64,000 nt of DNA from SZUA-117 sp964630795 (GCA_964630795.1 CAZVWF010000001.1:49011-113010), one strand, 5' to 3'. Shown: positions 50,767-60,212, numbered from the stretch's first letter. The notes: generated by a model from the letters alone, not told the origin. Numbers and translations are program-made.

Positions 50767-52023
50767 ATGAAAGTGGAATTCGATGCGCAGGAGGCGAGCA
50801 CATTGCTCGACGCATCTATCGCAGGAAACCTGCCGGATGAGCGGGGCCGATTCGGCCCGTTCGGTGGTCGCTATGTACCCGAGACGCTGGTGCCTGCGTT
50901 CGAGCGCCTCGAGGCTGGTATTGCGGAACACCTGCACAGCGATGAATTTCAGGCCGCCTACCGGTCCGAACTTCGTGGATGGGTGGGTCGTCCGACGGCG
51001 CTGACCTATGCGCCGCGCCTGTCGGAGCGCTGGGGTGCCGAGGTATGGCTCAAGCGGGAGGACCTGGCTCATACCGGCGCGCACAAGATCAATAACGCGA
51101 TCGGCCAGGCGCTTTTGGCGAAGCAACTCGGGGCAAAAAATATCATTGCAGAGACCGGTGCGGGACAGCACGGCGTTGCGTCGGCCGCGGCCTGCGCGCG
51201 GGTTGGCCTGCCTTGTCGTGTCTATATGGGTGCGGTCGATGTCGAGCGACAGGCACCGAACGTTGACCGCATGCATCGCCTGGGTGCGGAGGTCGTGCCG
51301 GTGGAGTCGGGTGACAAGACACTGCGCGCGGCGATCGATGAGGCATTGCGCGAGTGGGTAACGGATCCGGCCGACACCTATTACCTGATAGGCTCCGCGG
51401 TCGGCGCCCATCCTTATCCCTATCTCGTGCGGGAATTGCAGTCTGTCATCGGCCAGGAAGCGCGCACGCAGATGCTTGAGCTTGCCGGTGGTTTGCCGGA
51501 TGCCGCTTTTGCGTGTGTCGGCGGTGGTTCAAATGCCATTGGCCTTTTTTACCCGCTCCTTGGCGATCGCGACATTGAATTGATCGGCGTCGAGGCGGGC
51601 GGCACCGGAAACGGCCTGGGACAGAATGCAGCTACGCTGGCAACCGGTACACCGGGCGTGCTGCAGGGCAGTTATTCGGTCATCCTGCAGGACGAGGACG
51701 GCAACGTGCAGGAAACCCACTCGATATCGGCAGGCCTTGATTATTCCGGCGTCGGGCCCGAGCACGCTTTGTTGCAGGCAGTGGGTCGCGTGACTTATGT
51801 GGCCGCCGGGGACGATGAGGCACTCGCTGCGCTTGAAGAGCTTTGCGAGCTGGAAGGCATTCTTACGGCCCTCGAAACTGCGCACGCCTATGCGTTTGCG
51901 AAAGAGTGGGCGCAGAAGAATCCCGGCAAGCGGATCCTGATTGGCAACTCCGGACGTGGTGACAAGGATATGCCGACACTGACCAAATTCCCGCCAAGGA
52001 CGAATGCCAATGCAAGCGCATGA
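50767..52023 (+). CDS. trpB: Tryptophan synthase beta chain
   Basis: PLP enzyme that joins indole and serine. It has 418 aa. RFGPFGGRYVPETL opens the conserved part, and the PLP Lys is in KREDLAHTGAHKINN. ETGAGQHG and the phosphate-binding GGGSNAIG follow, with SAGLDYSGVGPEH near the C-terminus. This is the TrpB1 type that pairs with TrpA. The last 20 bases overlap trpA. Confidence 0.97.
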   Translation: MKVEFDAQEASTLLDASIAGNLPDERGRFGPFGGRYVPETLVPAFERLEAGIAEHLHSDEFQAAYRSELRGWVGRPTALTYAPRLSERWGAEVWLKREDLAHTGAHKINNAIGQALLAKQLGAKNIIAETGAGQHGVASAAACARVGLPCRVYMGAVDVERQAPNVDRMHRLGAEVVPVESGDKTLRAAIDEALREWVTDPADTYYLIGSAVGAHPYPYLVRELQSVIGQEARTQMLELAGGLPDAAFACVGGGSNAIGLFYPLLGDRDIELIGVEAGGTGNGLGQNAATLATGTPGVLQGSYSVILQDEDGNVQETHSISAGLDYSGVGPEHALLQAVGRVTYVAAGDDEALAALEELCELEGILTALETAHAYAFAKEWAQKNPGKRILIGNSGRGDKDMPTLTKFPPRTNANASA

Positions 52024-52777
52024 ACGAATCAGCGCGGCGATTGCCGCTACGAATGACGATGGGCGAACCGCGCTTGTGCCGTTCATCACGGCGGGCTATC
52101 CGCATCCCGATACTTTTATCGAAACGCTGAAGGCCGTCGCGTCGGTTGGGGACGTGGTTGAGCTGGGTGTGCCGTTCTCCGACCCCATGGCGGACGGTAT
52201 GACGATCCAGCGCTCAAGCTTCGAGGCTATCGAGAATGGCGTTACGTTGACATGGATCTTTGATCAACTGGAGCGTGCAGGGAATACGATCGAAGCACCG
52301 CTGGTCATGATGTCCTACCTGAATCCGCTACTCGCTTTCGGCTATGAGCGCCTGGCGACACGGGCCCGTGAAACCGGGGTATGTGCATTCATCGTGCCCG
52401 ATCTCCCTTTCGAGGAGTCTGCTGAAATTCGTGCTGCGCTGGCTGCAGAAGGGGTCGGTCTCATTCAGCTGGTGACACCGGCAACGCCGGATGATCGCCT
52501 GAAGATGCTGGCCGATGAATCGCGCGGTTTTCTCTATGCCGTCACGATCACCGGCATTACCGGTGGCGATGCCGGGCTGCCGACCGACCTGGCCAGCTAC
52601 CTGGACAAGGTGAGTGGGGTCTCTGCATTGCCCGTGTGCGCAGGCTTCGGTATTCGCTCGGCCGACGACGTGAATAACGTGGGCAGGCACGCGGCAGGCG
52701 CCATTGTCGGATCTGCACTCGTCGAAGTTCTCGAGCGCGACGAGGATCCGGCCGCCTGGCTCGAGGGGCTTCGTTGA
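52004..52777 (+). CDS. trpA: Tryptophan synthase alpha chain
   Basis: Cleaves indole-3-glycerol phosphate and channels indole to TrpB. It has 257 aa from ATG 52004; ATG 52010 is an alternative, both served by an AAGGA inside trpB. ELGVPFSDPMADG carries both catalytic acids, with the substrate-binding YLNPLLAFG and the phosphate-binding GFGIRSADDV and VGSALVE. Its TGA overlaps the TTG start of the next gene. Confidence 0.97.
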   Translation: MPMQAHERISAAIAATNDDGRTALVPFITAGYPHPDTFIETLKAVASVGDVVELGVPFSDPMADGMTIQRSSFEAIENGVTLTWIFDQLERAGNTIEAPLVMMSYLNPLLAFGYERLATRARETGVCAFIVPDLPFEESAEIRAALAAEGVGLIQLVTPATPDDRLKMLADESRGFLYAVTITGITGGDAGLPTDLASYLDKVSGVSALPVCAGFGIRSADDVNNVGRHAAGAIVGSALVEVLERDEDPAAWLEGLR

Positions 52778-53094
52778 AGAAACTGACTTCGGCTGACTCG
52801 CTGGTCACGATCAATCACTTCAAGAACCTGCTGGTGGCGGAGGGCATTCCCGCCTTCCTCAGGAACGAACACTTCGGGTCGATCATGGGCGAGGTGCCGT
52901 TCCAGGAAGTCTGGCCCGAGCTCTGGATCGAAAACGACCTCGATTATGACCGGGCCTTGCAACTAATCGATGCAGTCAGGCTCGCCGAGGAAAGCCCCGG
53001 TGCACCCTGGAAATGCAGCCAATGCGCAGAGGAAAACGAGGGGCAGTTCGCCGCGTGCTGGAATTGCGGCACCGCACACGAGGTGGACGCCTGA
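52774..53094 (+). CDS. DUF2007 domain protein with C-terminal zinc ribbon
   Basis: 106 aa. The first 70 residues fit the DUF2007 (putative signal-transducing) fold: a ferredoxin-like beta-alpha pattern with ITINHFKNLLVAEGIPAFLRNE and WPELWIENDLDYDRALQLI. The tail WKCSQCAEENEGQFAACWNCG is a four-Cys zinc ribbon of RanBP2 type. TTG 52774 overlaps the trpA stop, so it is translated with the trp operon. Function is unknown, and whether it acts in tryptophan synthesis or is merely downstream cannot be told. Confidence 0.85.
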   Translation: MKKLTSADSLVTINHFKNLLVAEGIPAFLRNEHFGSIMGEVPFQEVWPELWIENDLDYDRALQLIDAVRLAEESPGAPWKCSQCAEENEGQFAACWNCGTAHEVDA

Positions 53095-53102
53095 GAACGG
53101 TG

Positions 53103-55208
53103 TCAGGCCATTTCCCGGGACAATAGGCGCGTCCCCGCGATTTCACTGCGCAGGATCCGGTTAACCTTGTCCGCCTGCATCGGCCGACTAATCAGGAATC
53201 CCTGTGCGAGATCGCAATCACAGCTTCGCAGGAACTCCAGTTGCGGAATGGTTTCGACGCCCTCCGCCGCAACTTCGATATCGAGGCCGCGCGCCATTGC
53301 AATGGCAGCACGAACGATTCGCTGGTGGCTGCCATTGATTTCGACGTCCTGGATCAGCGACTGGTCAAGCACGAAACTGTCAATGACGCCTGTGTCGAGC
53401 GAGCTGAACGACACATCGCGCGTGCCGAAGTGATCCAGCGACAGACGAATGCCCAGCCGTCGCAGTCCATGCAGCGTTTCCAGTTCAGTTGACCGCTGGG
53501 GCACAATTTCGCCGCCACCAATCTCCAGCTCGATACAGCCGGCGTCGAGTGCGTTGTCCTCGATCGCTTTCTTTACCGTGTCGACAAGGCGTCCCTGTTT
53601 CAGTTGTTGCTGGGAGAGGTTGATCGAAATCGACAGGTCCGGCAGCTCGAATCGCTGTTGCCAGGACGCCAGTTGCCGGCAGGCTGTGTTGATAATCCAT
53701 TCACCGGCCGAATGAATCAGTCCGCTGGATTCGAGAATCGCCAGGAATCGCGCTGGCGGTAACAAGCCGAATCGCGGATGCTGCCAGCGTAACAAAGCCT
53801 CGAGGCCAGTCAGCCGACCGGTGCCAACATCGACCCGCGGCTGGTAATGCAGAACGAACTCTTTGCGCACCAGCGCGTGCCGCAGGCCGATCTCGAGTTC
53901 CTCGCACTGCTCCAGGCGTGTATTGAGTGAACTCGAGTAATACTGGAAGCGTCCTCCACCCCGATTTTTCGCCTGGTGCATCGCCATGTCTGCGGCCTTG
54001 ATGAGCCGTTCCGCCGTTTCACCCGCACCCGGATAAATTGCGATGCCGATACTGGGCGTCGCATACACTTCACTGCTCTTCACGTCGTACTTGTCCGAAA
54101 GATTGAGTACGAGTTTCTGTGCAGCAGCGGCTGCATTTCGATTTTCGTCAAAGTCCTCGAGGCAGACGATAAATTCATCACCGTCCCAACGACCCGAAAA
54201 GTCGCCGATACGCAAGTTGTTTTGCAATCGTTTGGCAACCTGGCGCAATAATTCATCGCCGCTGTCGTGACCCAGCGTTTCGTTAATGGACTTGAAGCGA
54301 TCCAGGCCGACAAACAGGACAGCGATCGGACGATCGTTGCGCTGGCTCCGCCCCATCGCCTTTTGCAACTGCTCGGTGAACAGGCGCCGGTTGGGCAGTC
54401 CCGTCAGGTCATCGAACTGTGCACGCTTTTCGAGTTCGATCGTTCGTCTCATCACATCCGTGACGTCGCGGAACGTGATGATGCCCCCAACCAGGGACCG
54501 GTTGTTATCGTGCAGTCCCTGGCCATTGATGCTGAGTACGATATCGCCCTGGTCCGGTACAAGATAGGCAGCGACCTGGTTGGAAAACGTTTGGCCGCGG
54601 CAGGCTTTCACGAGCGGCAGGTCGTCGCGCTCAATCTGTTCGCCGTCAGCGGCGGTGTTGCAGAAGTTTCTCGCCCAGCGCGGGCCGGGCTGCTGCCGGG
54701 GAGTCAGTCCCAGGATCGAGCGTGCGGCCGGATTGATATCGAGTACGTGTCCCTGCCGGTCAACGACGATGGCGCCATCATTGATATTCTTGAGGATCGA
54801 CAGCACCGTGCTGTCCGTTTCGGAAAGCCGGGTCAGCAGTTTGAAGCGTTGAATTGCGTGGTCGATGATCGCATCGATCTCCTGGCGACCTGTGTCATCG
54901 GCGCAAAGGTAGCCTTGTGCGCCGGCACGAACCGAGGCGATGCCGCGGTGCTCCGTGTCCCGGGTTGTGACGGCGACGACCGGGAAGTTACCGAACGAGC
55001 GGATCAGGGCATTGAGTGAGTGCCTGGGGTTGTCGGCCTTCGACGGTGCCTCGAACATCAGGAGATCGACCCGGTCCGGCATCGAGCCAGGGATCGACAG
55101 GTCCTTGTGTCGGGCGAGTTCCCCACAGCAGGCGTAGGCTTCGAGTTTGTTGCAGAATTCGGCAGCGAAATCGCTGTCCCCGAGATACAGAATTGACCGT
55201 CCAGCCAT
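53103..55208 (-). CDS. Pseudo-receiver/PAS/GGDEF/EAL protein (cyclic di-GMP signalling)
   Basis: 701 aa from ATG 55208. Domains: receiver-like fold (about 5-125) whose phospho-acceptor position reads LLMFEAP, lacking the usual Asp; PAS (about 140-260); GGDEF (about 270-430) with DGDEF (342-346) and an inhibitory RxxD, RIGD, exactly 5 residues before it; and EAL (about 440-700). The EAL motif (470-472), Asn530, Glu562, AEGVE and Gln669 are kept, but the DDFG metal pair reads DHFG (592-595) and the catalytic Lys position (613) is Val. It is therefore probably a diguanylate cyclase or c-di-GMP sensor with an inactive phosphodiesterase domain. It converges on the trp operon's last gene. Confidence 0.88.
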   Translation of the reverse strand: MAGRSILYLGDSDFAAEFCNKLEAYACCGELARHKDLSIPGSMPDRVDLLMFEAPSKADNPRHSLNALIRSFGNFPVVAVTTRDTEHRGIASVRAGAQGYLCADDTGRQEIDAIIDHAIQRFKLLTRLSETDSTVLSILKNINDGAIVVDRQGHVLDINPAARSILGLTPRQQPGPRWARNFCNTAADGEQIERDDLPLVKACRGQTFSNQVAAYLVPDQGDIVLSINGQGLHDNNRSLVGGIITFRDVTDVMRRTIELEKRAQFDDLTGLPNRRLFTEQLQKAMGRSQRNDRPIAVLFVGLDRFKSINETLGHDSGDELLRQVAKRLQNNLRIGDFSGRWDGDEFIVCLEDFDENRNAAAAAQKLVLNLSDKYDVKSSEVYATPSIGIAIYPGAGETAERLIKAADMAMHQAKNRGGGRFQYYSSSLNTRLEQCEELEIGLRHALVRKEFVLHYQPRVDVGTGRLTGLEALLRWQHPRFGLLPPARFLAILESSGLIHSAGEWIINTACRQLASWQQRFELPDLSISINLSQQQLKQGRLVDTVKKAIEDNALDAGCIELEIGGGEIVPQRSTELETLHGLRRLGIRLSLDHFGTRDVSFSSLDTGVIDSFVLDQSLIQDVEINGSHQRIVRAAIAMARGLDIEVAAEGVETIPQLEFLRSCDCDLAQGFLISRPMQADKVNRILRSEIAGTRLLSREMA

Positions 55209-55519
55209 CCGCCCTACGATGCCTCCACTGGCAACCACGCCCCTTAATGCTGTATCCAGCCGTCTCCCACGCGAGGATCGTTACCCGCTCCGGATGTTTT
55301 TACGTTTTGGCGTTACGGAAGTCGTAACGTGACTTGCGAGCCTGACGCATAATAACAGAATAGCGATAAAACTCAGTCTGCAAACTGCCATCTGGCCGAA
55401 TTTGACCGTTCGGATTAAACGCATGCGAGCCTTCAACCACAAACCGGCATGCTTTGCTATTCTTGGGTTCTTCACTGGCAAACTGATCAAGGCCGGGCGG
55501 TTGCCCGGAAGTACGAAGC
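55209..55519 (+). other. Divergent spacer before asmA
   Basis: No gene seen. A perfect 7-bp inverted repeat CGTTACG/CGTAACG (55311-55317 with 55323-55329) may be an operator. It is followed by AT-rich sequence (55345-55380). A TGCTATTCT extended -10-like element lies about 60 bases before asmA. No terminator-like T-run follows the repeat. Confidence 0.35.
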
Positions 55520-57658
55520 ATGGGCCGTCTCCTCAAGATCATTCTTTATTCACTCGCCGGAGTCGTCGGTATCGTTGTGATCGCCCTCATCTCGGCGATG
55601 CTGTTCTTCGACCCTAACGATTTTCGCGATCGGATCCAGACTGCCGTCAATGAATCGACCGGTCGTGACCTGGTCATCGGCGACCTGGATCTATCCGTGT
55701 TTCCGTGGCTGGCCGTCAACGTCGGGCCGTCGGAACTGGGTAATGCCGAGGGATTTGACACCGGGCAGTTCCTGAGTTTTGACAGCGCGTCCTTAAGTGT
55801 TCGCATACTCCCGCTCATTCTCAGGCAGGAGGTCGTGGTCGGCACGGCTTCACTGGACGGACTGGCGGTCAACCTCGAAGTCGGCGCCGATGGCGTCAAC
55901 AATTGGGACGATCTGTCGGAGGGGGGCGGTGACTCAGCTTCCGGCGAGGACACCGACAACGGGACCAGCGCGTCCATCGACGTTGCCAATATCGCGGTCA
56001 CGAACGCCAACGTTTCCTACCTGGATTGGGGGACAGAATCCCGCTATGCGGTCAACGGCCTGTCCTTCGAGACCAGCAGAATAGCAGCGGATGTGCCGAT
56101 CGACATTCGTGCGGAATTTGACTTTACGTCTTCGGACGGCGTTGGTGGTCATGTCGCCATGCGGAATACGACGTCGATGTCGGAAGGCATGGCGCAAATC
56201 ACGGTTGATGGGCTGAACATTGCGGGCAGCCTGGAAGGCATCGTATCCGGGCCTGCAGCGTTCAACTTCGATTCGCGCTCGGTCACGATTGACACAGCCG
56301 CCGAGCGTATCGACGCCGGTGAGATGGATTTCACGATTCTCGGTGTTTCGATGTCTGCGGATGTCGAGCCTTTCTCCTATGCAGGTACACCGCAGCCGAC
56401 GGCGGCACTTCGGGTAGCCGCGTTTTCGCTGAAAGAACTCATGCAGACGCTCGACATGGAGGCTCCTGCGACGGTCGATCCTGCCGCCATGCAAAGTGTT
56501 TCGTTCAGTGCGAATGCGGTGGTCGGTCAAGACAGCATCAAGCTGTCCGCAATGTCGCTCGACCTCGATGACTCGACGATGACTGGCACGATGTCCCTGC
56601 CGATGACCGCTGCCGGGGTGCTCGGATTTGATCTTGAAGCAGACAGTATCGTTGTGGATGGCTACATGGCACCGGCCGATGAAAGTGATGCCGGCGGCGA
56701 GGAAGACAGCGGCGATATGGAGATTCCGGCCGACCTCGTCCGGGCACTCAATGTGGACGGCAACTTCCGAATCAACGAGACCGTCCTGTCGGGCATGACG
56801 TTTACGAACATGGAAGTGGGCGTCACGGCAGGCAACGGGCGGCTGCGGTTGTTTCCGTTAGGTGCCGAATTTTACGCTGGCACTTACGCAGGCGACGTAC
56901 GTATTGATGCATCGTCTGACGTACCGACGATTTCTGTCAATGAGCGGATCTCCGGTGTCGATATCGGCCGGATGATGGCCGCGATGTTCGAAGCGGACAA
57001 CGTCACCGGAACGATCAATGGCCACTTCCAGCTCGCGGGGGCCGGCAAGACCATGTCGGCGATCCAGCAGGACCTGGATGGAACGATGTCCTTCGAGCTG
57101 GCGGATGGTGCGCTCGAGGGTACGGATATCTGGCATCAGTTGCGATCCGCGCGTGCGATATACCGCATGGAGCCGGCGCCGGAGCCCGTGCTGCCGGCCC
57201 GCACGGAGTTTTCTGCCATCAAGGCGACTGGCGTGGTCACGGACGGTGTCTTCACCAATGATGACTTTATTGCCGAGCTGCCGTTCCTGCAGCTGAATGG
57301 CGCTGGAATGGTCGACTTAGGTACCAGGGAAGTCGACTACGCACTCGAAGTGCGGGTGTTTGATCGCCCGGAATTCATGTCAGGTGCAACAGCGGAGGAA
57401 CTGGCCGATTTCACAGAGACAGTCGTGCCGCTGAAGATTACGGGCCCGATGGGATCGCCCAGTGTAAGGCCGGACATCGAAGGCATTTTCCGTGCCCGGG
57501 TTGAAGAGGCCATCGAGGAACAGACAGAGGAGTTGCGGGACAATCTTCTCAATCGCCTGCTGGGCGGGGACGGCGCCGAGGTTGATTCCGAAGCGGAAGA
57601 CGAAGGCCTGGAAGAAAAATTAAAGAAAAATCTGCTCAAAAAGTTGTTTGAGGACTGA
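55520..57658 (+). CDS. asmA: AsmA family protein
   Basis: Large envelope protein of the AsmA/TamB/YhdP group, now thought to help move phospholipids between membranes. It has 712 aa. One N-terminal membrane anchor (about 6-30) is followed by the AsmA start FDPNDFRDRIQTAVNESTGRDL, a long beta-rich periplasmic body, an acidic linker (EESDAGGEEDSG-like, about 393-408) and a C-terminal acidic/helical tail ending KKNLLKKLFED. Gene order asmA-mutY-yggX, here with one extra gene, is conserved in gammaproteobacteria. Confidence 0.92.
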   Translation: MGRLLKIILYSLAGVVGIVVIALISAMLFFDPNDFRDRIQTAVNESTGRDLVIGDLDLSVFPWLAVNVGPSELGNAEGFDTGQFLSFDSASLSVRILPLILRQEVVVGTASLDGLAVNLEVGADGVNNWDDLSEGGGDSASGEDTDNGTSASIDVANIAVTNANVSYLDWGTESRYAVNGLSFETSRIAADVPIDIRAEFDFTSSDGVGGHVAMRNTTSMSEGMAQITVDGLNIAGSLEGIVSGPAAFNFDSRSVTIDTAAERIDAGEMDFTILGVSMSADVEPFSYAGTPQPTAALRVAAFSLKELMQTLDMEAPATVDPAAMQSVSFSANAVVGQDSIKLSAMSLDLDDSTMTGTMSLPMTAAGVLGFDLEADSIVVDGYMAPADESDAGGEEDSGDMEIPADLVRALNVDGNFRINETVLSGMTFTNMEVGVTAGNGRLRLFPLGAEFYAGTYAGDVRIDASSDVPTISVNERISGVDIGRMMAAMFEADNVTGTINGHFQLAGAGKTMSAIQQDLDGTMSFELADGALEGTDIWHQLRSARAIYRMEPAPEPVLPARTEFSAIKATGVVTDGVFTNDDFIAELPFLQLNGAGMVDLGTREVDYALEVRVFDRPEFMSGATAEELADFTETVVPLKITGPMGSPSVRPDIEGIFRARVEEAIEEQTEELRDNLLNRLLGGDGAEVDSEAEDEGLEEKLKKNLLKKLFED

Positions 57659-57662
57659 GGGT

Positions 57663-58250
57663 TTGAACAATCGTCAAGCGAGTTGGTCAGCAGTCCTGGC
57701 GGGCTTCCTGTGTTTCGTTGTCAGCATGGTCGGGCATCCTGCGGAACTGGAATCTATCGAGGTCGACCGGGAAGCGGGTCGTTATACGCTGCGCTCGGTG
57801 ACATGGTTCGATGCCGATCAGGAAGATCTTTTCGCACTCCTGGCTGACTACGACCAATACCATCGCTTCACATCGGCCATCATTGAGTCGAGGAGCCCGG
57901 CGCCCGACGCGAACGGGCGGCCGGAGTTCTTCAACCGCATGGAAGGCTGTGTCCTGTTCTGGTGCCGGTATTTCGTTCGGATCGGTTATCTAGAGCTGGA
58001 TCCGATCGATGAGATCAGGGCCCTGGTCGACGCAGAGCGTAGTGATTTCAAGTTTTCCTATGAACGCTGGCAGCTCAGCACCGAGGGCGGCAGGACCCGC
58101 CTCGTCTACGAATTCGAGATGATCCCGGACTTCTGGGTGCCACCGGTGCTTGGTCCTTATTACATCAAACGTGCATTGCGACGCGGTGGTGTCCGGGCGG
58201 CACAGCGCATTGAGGCGCTGGCTCGGGGCGAGGAATCACCGGTCCTTTAG
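57663..58250 (+). CDS. SRPBCC/START-like domain protein, probably exported
   Basis: 195 aa. An N-terminal hydrophobic stretch (WSAVLAGFLCFVVSMVG, about 8-24) looks like a signal peptide, followed by a single helix-grip domain: FDADQEDLFALLADYDQYHRFTSAI is the usual start of coenzyme Q-binding/polyketide-cyclase-like START domains, and PPVLGPYYIKRALRRGG its last helix. TTG 57663 with AGGA 8 bases upstream is the chosen start. It lies between asmA and mutY; a lipid-related role would fit AsmA, but that is inference. Confidence 0.75.
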   Translation: MNNRQASWSAVLAGFLCFVVSMVGHPAELESIEVDREAGRYTLRSVTWFDADQEDLFALLADYDQYHRFTSAIIESRSPAPDANGRPEFFNRMEGCVLFWCRYFVRIGYLELDPIDEIRALVDAERSDFKFSYERWQLSTEGGRTRLVYEFEMIPDFWVPPVLGPYYIKRALRRGGVRAAQRIEALARGEESPVL

Positions 58251-58272
58251 TTTTGCCGTACACTTCAGCGGT

Positions 58273-59313
58273 ATGAATGTCCTCGCCGCACCGGTTGTCC
58301 ACTGGTTTGAACAACATGGTCGCAAGAACCTTCCCTGGCAGGCGGATCCGTCGCCCTACCGCGTCTGGATTTCCGAGATCATGTTGCAGCAAACCCAGGT
58401 TGCAACGGTGATCCCTTACTATCAGCGATTCATGGCATCGTTTCCCGATGTCGGGGCACTGGCCGCAGCGGAACTTGACGATGTGCTGCATCACTGGTCG
58501 GGATTGGGGTATTACGCGAGAGCGAGAAATCTGCACAAGACCGCAGTCATCCTGCGCGACGATTACAACGGCGACTTTCCGCAGGCCATTGATGACGTAG
58601 AGGCGCTGCCTGGTATCGGTCGCTCGACGGCTGGCGCCATTCTCGCGTTGTCACGAGGGCAACGTCACCCGATTCTCGACGGCAACGTCAAGCGGGTGCT
58701 TGCGCGGTACTTTGTTGTTGAGGGCTGGCCAGGAAAAAGCAGCGTCGCGCGCAAGCTGTGGGACCTGGCGGAAGAGCACACGCCGTCGGACAATGTCGCT
58801 GCCTATACGCAGGCCATGATGGATCTGGGCGCAACAGTCTGCACGCGAACAAGACCGGATTGCAGCAACTGTCCATTGAACAGTGGTTGCAAAGCCCATG
58901 CGATCGGTTGCGAAACCCGGTATCCGGGCAGGAAGCCGAAGAAAGAAAAACCACGCCGCTCGACACACATGATTCTCGTACGGCGAGAAGAGCGTGTTTA
59001 CCTGGAGCGCCGCCCGCCGGCCGGTATCTGGGGTGGCCTGTACAGTTTCCCGGAGCTTCGGTCCGTATCGGACGTCGAGCCGTGGTGTGAGCGGGTGTTT
59101 GGCTCTGCGCCAAATCGCATCTCGGAATGCGAGGTGCTGTCTCACAGCTTTACCCATTTCGACCTGGACATATATCCCCTGGAGGTCGATGTGGATGTGC
59201 GTTGTGTTTGCGACTCTGACCAGGGGCTCTGGTACGCGCCGCGGAGCCCCCGGCAGGTCGGGCTAGCGGCGCCGGTACAGGCACTCATCGATCAGCTGGC
59301 TTCACACGGATAA
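58273..59313 (+). CDS. mutY: Adenine DNA glycosylase
   Basis: Removes adenine mispaired with 8-oxoguanine. It has 346 aa from ATG 58273. SEIMLQQTQVATVIPYY, the helix-hairpin-helix LPGIGRSTAGAIL, the catalytic Asp in ILDGNVKRVLARY and the iron-sulfur ligands C-x6-C-x2-C-x5-C (CTRTRPDCSNCPLNSGC) are all present. A C-terminal MutT-like domain reads ILVRREERVYLERRPPAGIWGGLYSFPE. An upstream open frame overlaps the previous gene and is not used. Confidence 0.96.
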   Translation: MNVLAAPVVHWFEQHGRKNLPWQADPSPYRVWISEIMLQQTQVATVIPYYQRFMASFPDVGALAAAELDDVLHHWSGLGYYARARNLHKTAVILRDDYNGDFPQAIDDVEALPGIGRSTAGAILALSRGQRHPILDGNVKRVLARYFVVEGWPGKSSVARKLWDLAEEHTPSDNVAAYTQAMMDLGATVCTRTRPDCSNCPLNSGCKAHAIGCETRYPGRKPKKEKPRRSTHMILVRREERVYLERRPPAGIWGGLYSFPELRSVSDVEPWCERVFGSAPNRISECEVLSHSFTHFDLDIYPLEVDVDVRCVCDSDQGLWYAPRSPRQVGLAAPVQALIDQLASHG

Positions 59314-59419
59314 GGAAGCAACGATGTTCCGCTGCATGCAGTTGTTGGTGCACCCTCGTGCTGTTTGGACGTATGATCCATGGAAGGCCTGTGCCTGAAT
59401 TCACCTGTCGGAAGTCACT

Positions 59420-59686
59420 ATGTCCAGAACCGTTAATTGCATCATCCTGAAAGCCGAAGCGGAAGGTCTCGACTTTGCGCCGTACCCTGGCGAGCTTGGC
59501 CAGAAGATCTATGACAATGTGTCCAGGGAGGCCTGGCAGCGTTGGCTGGGACACCAGACGATCCTCATCAACGAGTATCGCCTGACGCCGATCGAGCCCG
59601 AGGCCCGGAAGTTCCTCGAAACGGAAATGGAGAAGTACTTCTTCGGCGAAGGCTCGACCATACCCAGGGAATACGTGCCCGAATAA
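59420..59686 (+). CDS. yggX: Probable Fe(2+)-trafficking protein YggX
   Basis: 88 aa. MSRTVNCIILKAEAEGLDFAPYPGELG, QRWLGHQTILINEYRL and the C-terminal EMEKYFF are diagnostic of the family. It protects iron-sulfur clusters from oxidation and is often co-transcribed with mutY, whose product carries a 4Fe-4S cluster. Confidence 0.96.
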   Translation: MSRTVNCIILKAEAEGLDFAPYPGELGQKIYDNVSREAWQRWLGHQTILINEYRLTPIEPEARKFLETEMEKYFFGEGSTIPREYVPE

Positions 59687-59750
59687 CGGTTATACCTGCG
59701 CGGCGGGCGCACTCCTGCTCCTCATATGCGCATGGTGCGGTTTCGTGCGA

Positions 59751-60212
59751 TCAACCCAGCGGCAACTCCGTCGTCTTCGTCACTGTCCGAATGGCCACAC
59801 TGGAATTGACCCGGGCCACGCCGGGCAGACGGGTCAGTGCCTCGTTGTGCAGCCGTTCGAAATCGGCCATGTCGGAAACGACGACACGGAGCAGGTAGTC
59901 GAACTCGCCGGTCATCAGGTAGCACTCCATGATTTCCGGTATGCCCTGCACAGCTTTTTCGAATGCAGCGAGCTCCCGTTGCTCCTCACGACGCAATGCG
60001 ATGTGCACGAAAACCGTGCCGGTCAGGCCGATGGCCTTCTGATCGAGGAGCGCGACGTATCGCTCGATCAGGCCCGACTCCTCGAGCGAGCGAACCCGGC
60101 GCAGGCATGCCGACTCGGACAGGCTGACCCGGCTGGCCAGTTCGACATTGCTGATGCGGCCGTCGTTCTGTAGCTCGGCGAGTATGGATTTATCGTATTT
60201 ATCGATAATCAT
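59751..60212 (-). CDS. Lrp/AsnC family transcriptional regulator
   Basis: 153 aa from ATG 60212. The N-terminal winged helix-turn-helix begins IIDKYDKSILAELQNDGRISNVELA, with recognition helix SESACLRRVRSLEESGLI. The C-terminal RAM/AsnC effector domain includes YLMTGEFDYLLRVVVSD. It is arranged back to back with alanine dehydrogenase. Lrp-type AldR proteins activate ald in other bacteria in response to alanine, so this is probably the local ald regulator. Confidence 0.93.
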   Translation of the reverse strand: MIIDKYDKSILAELQNDGRISNVELASRVSLSESACLRRVRSLEESGLIERYVALLDQKAIGLTGTVFVHIALRREEQRELAAFEKAVQGIPEIMECYLMTGEFDYLLRVVVSDMADFERLHNEALTRLPGVARVNSSVAIRTVTKTTELPLG

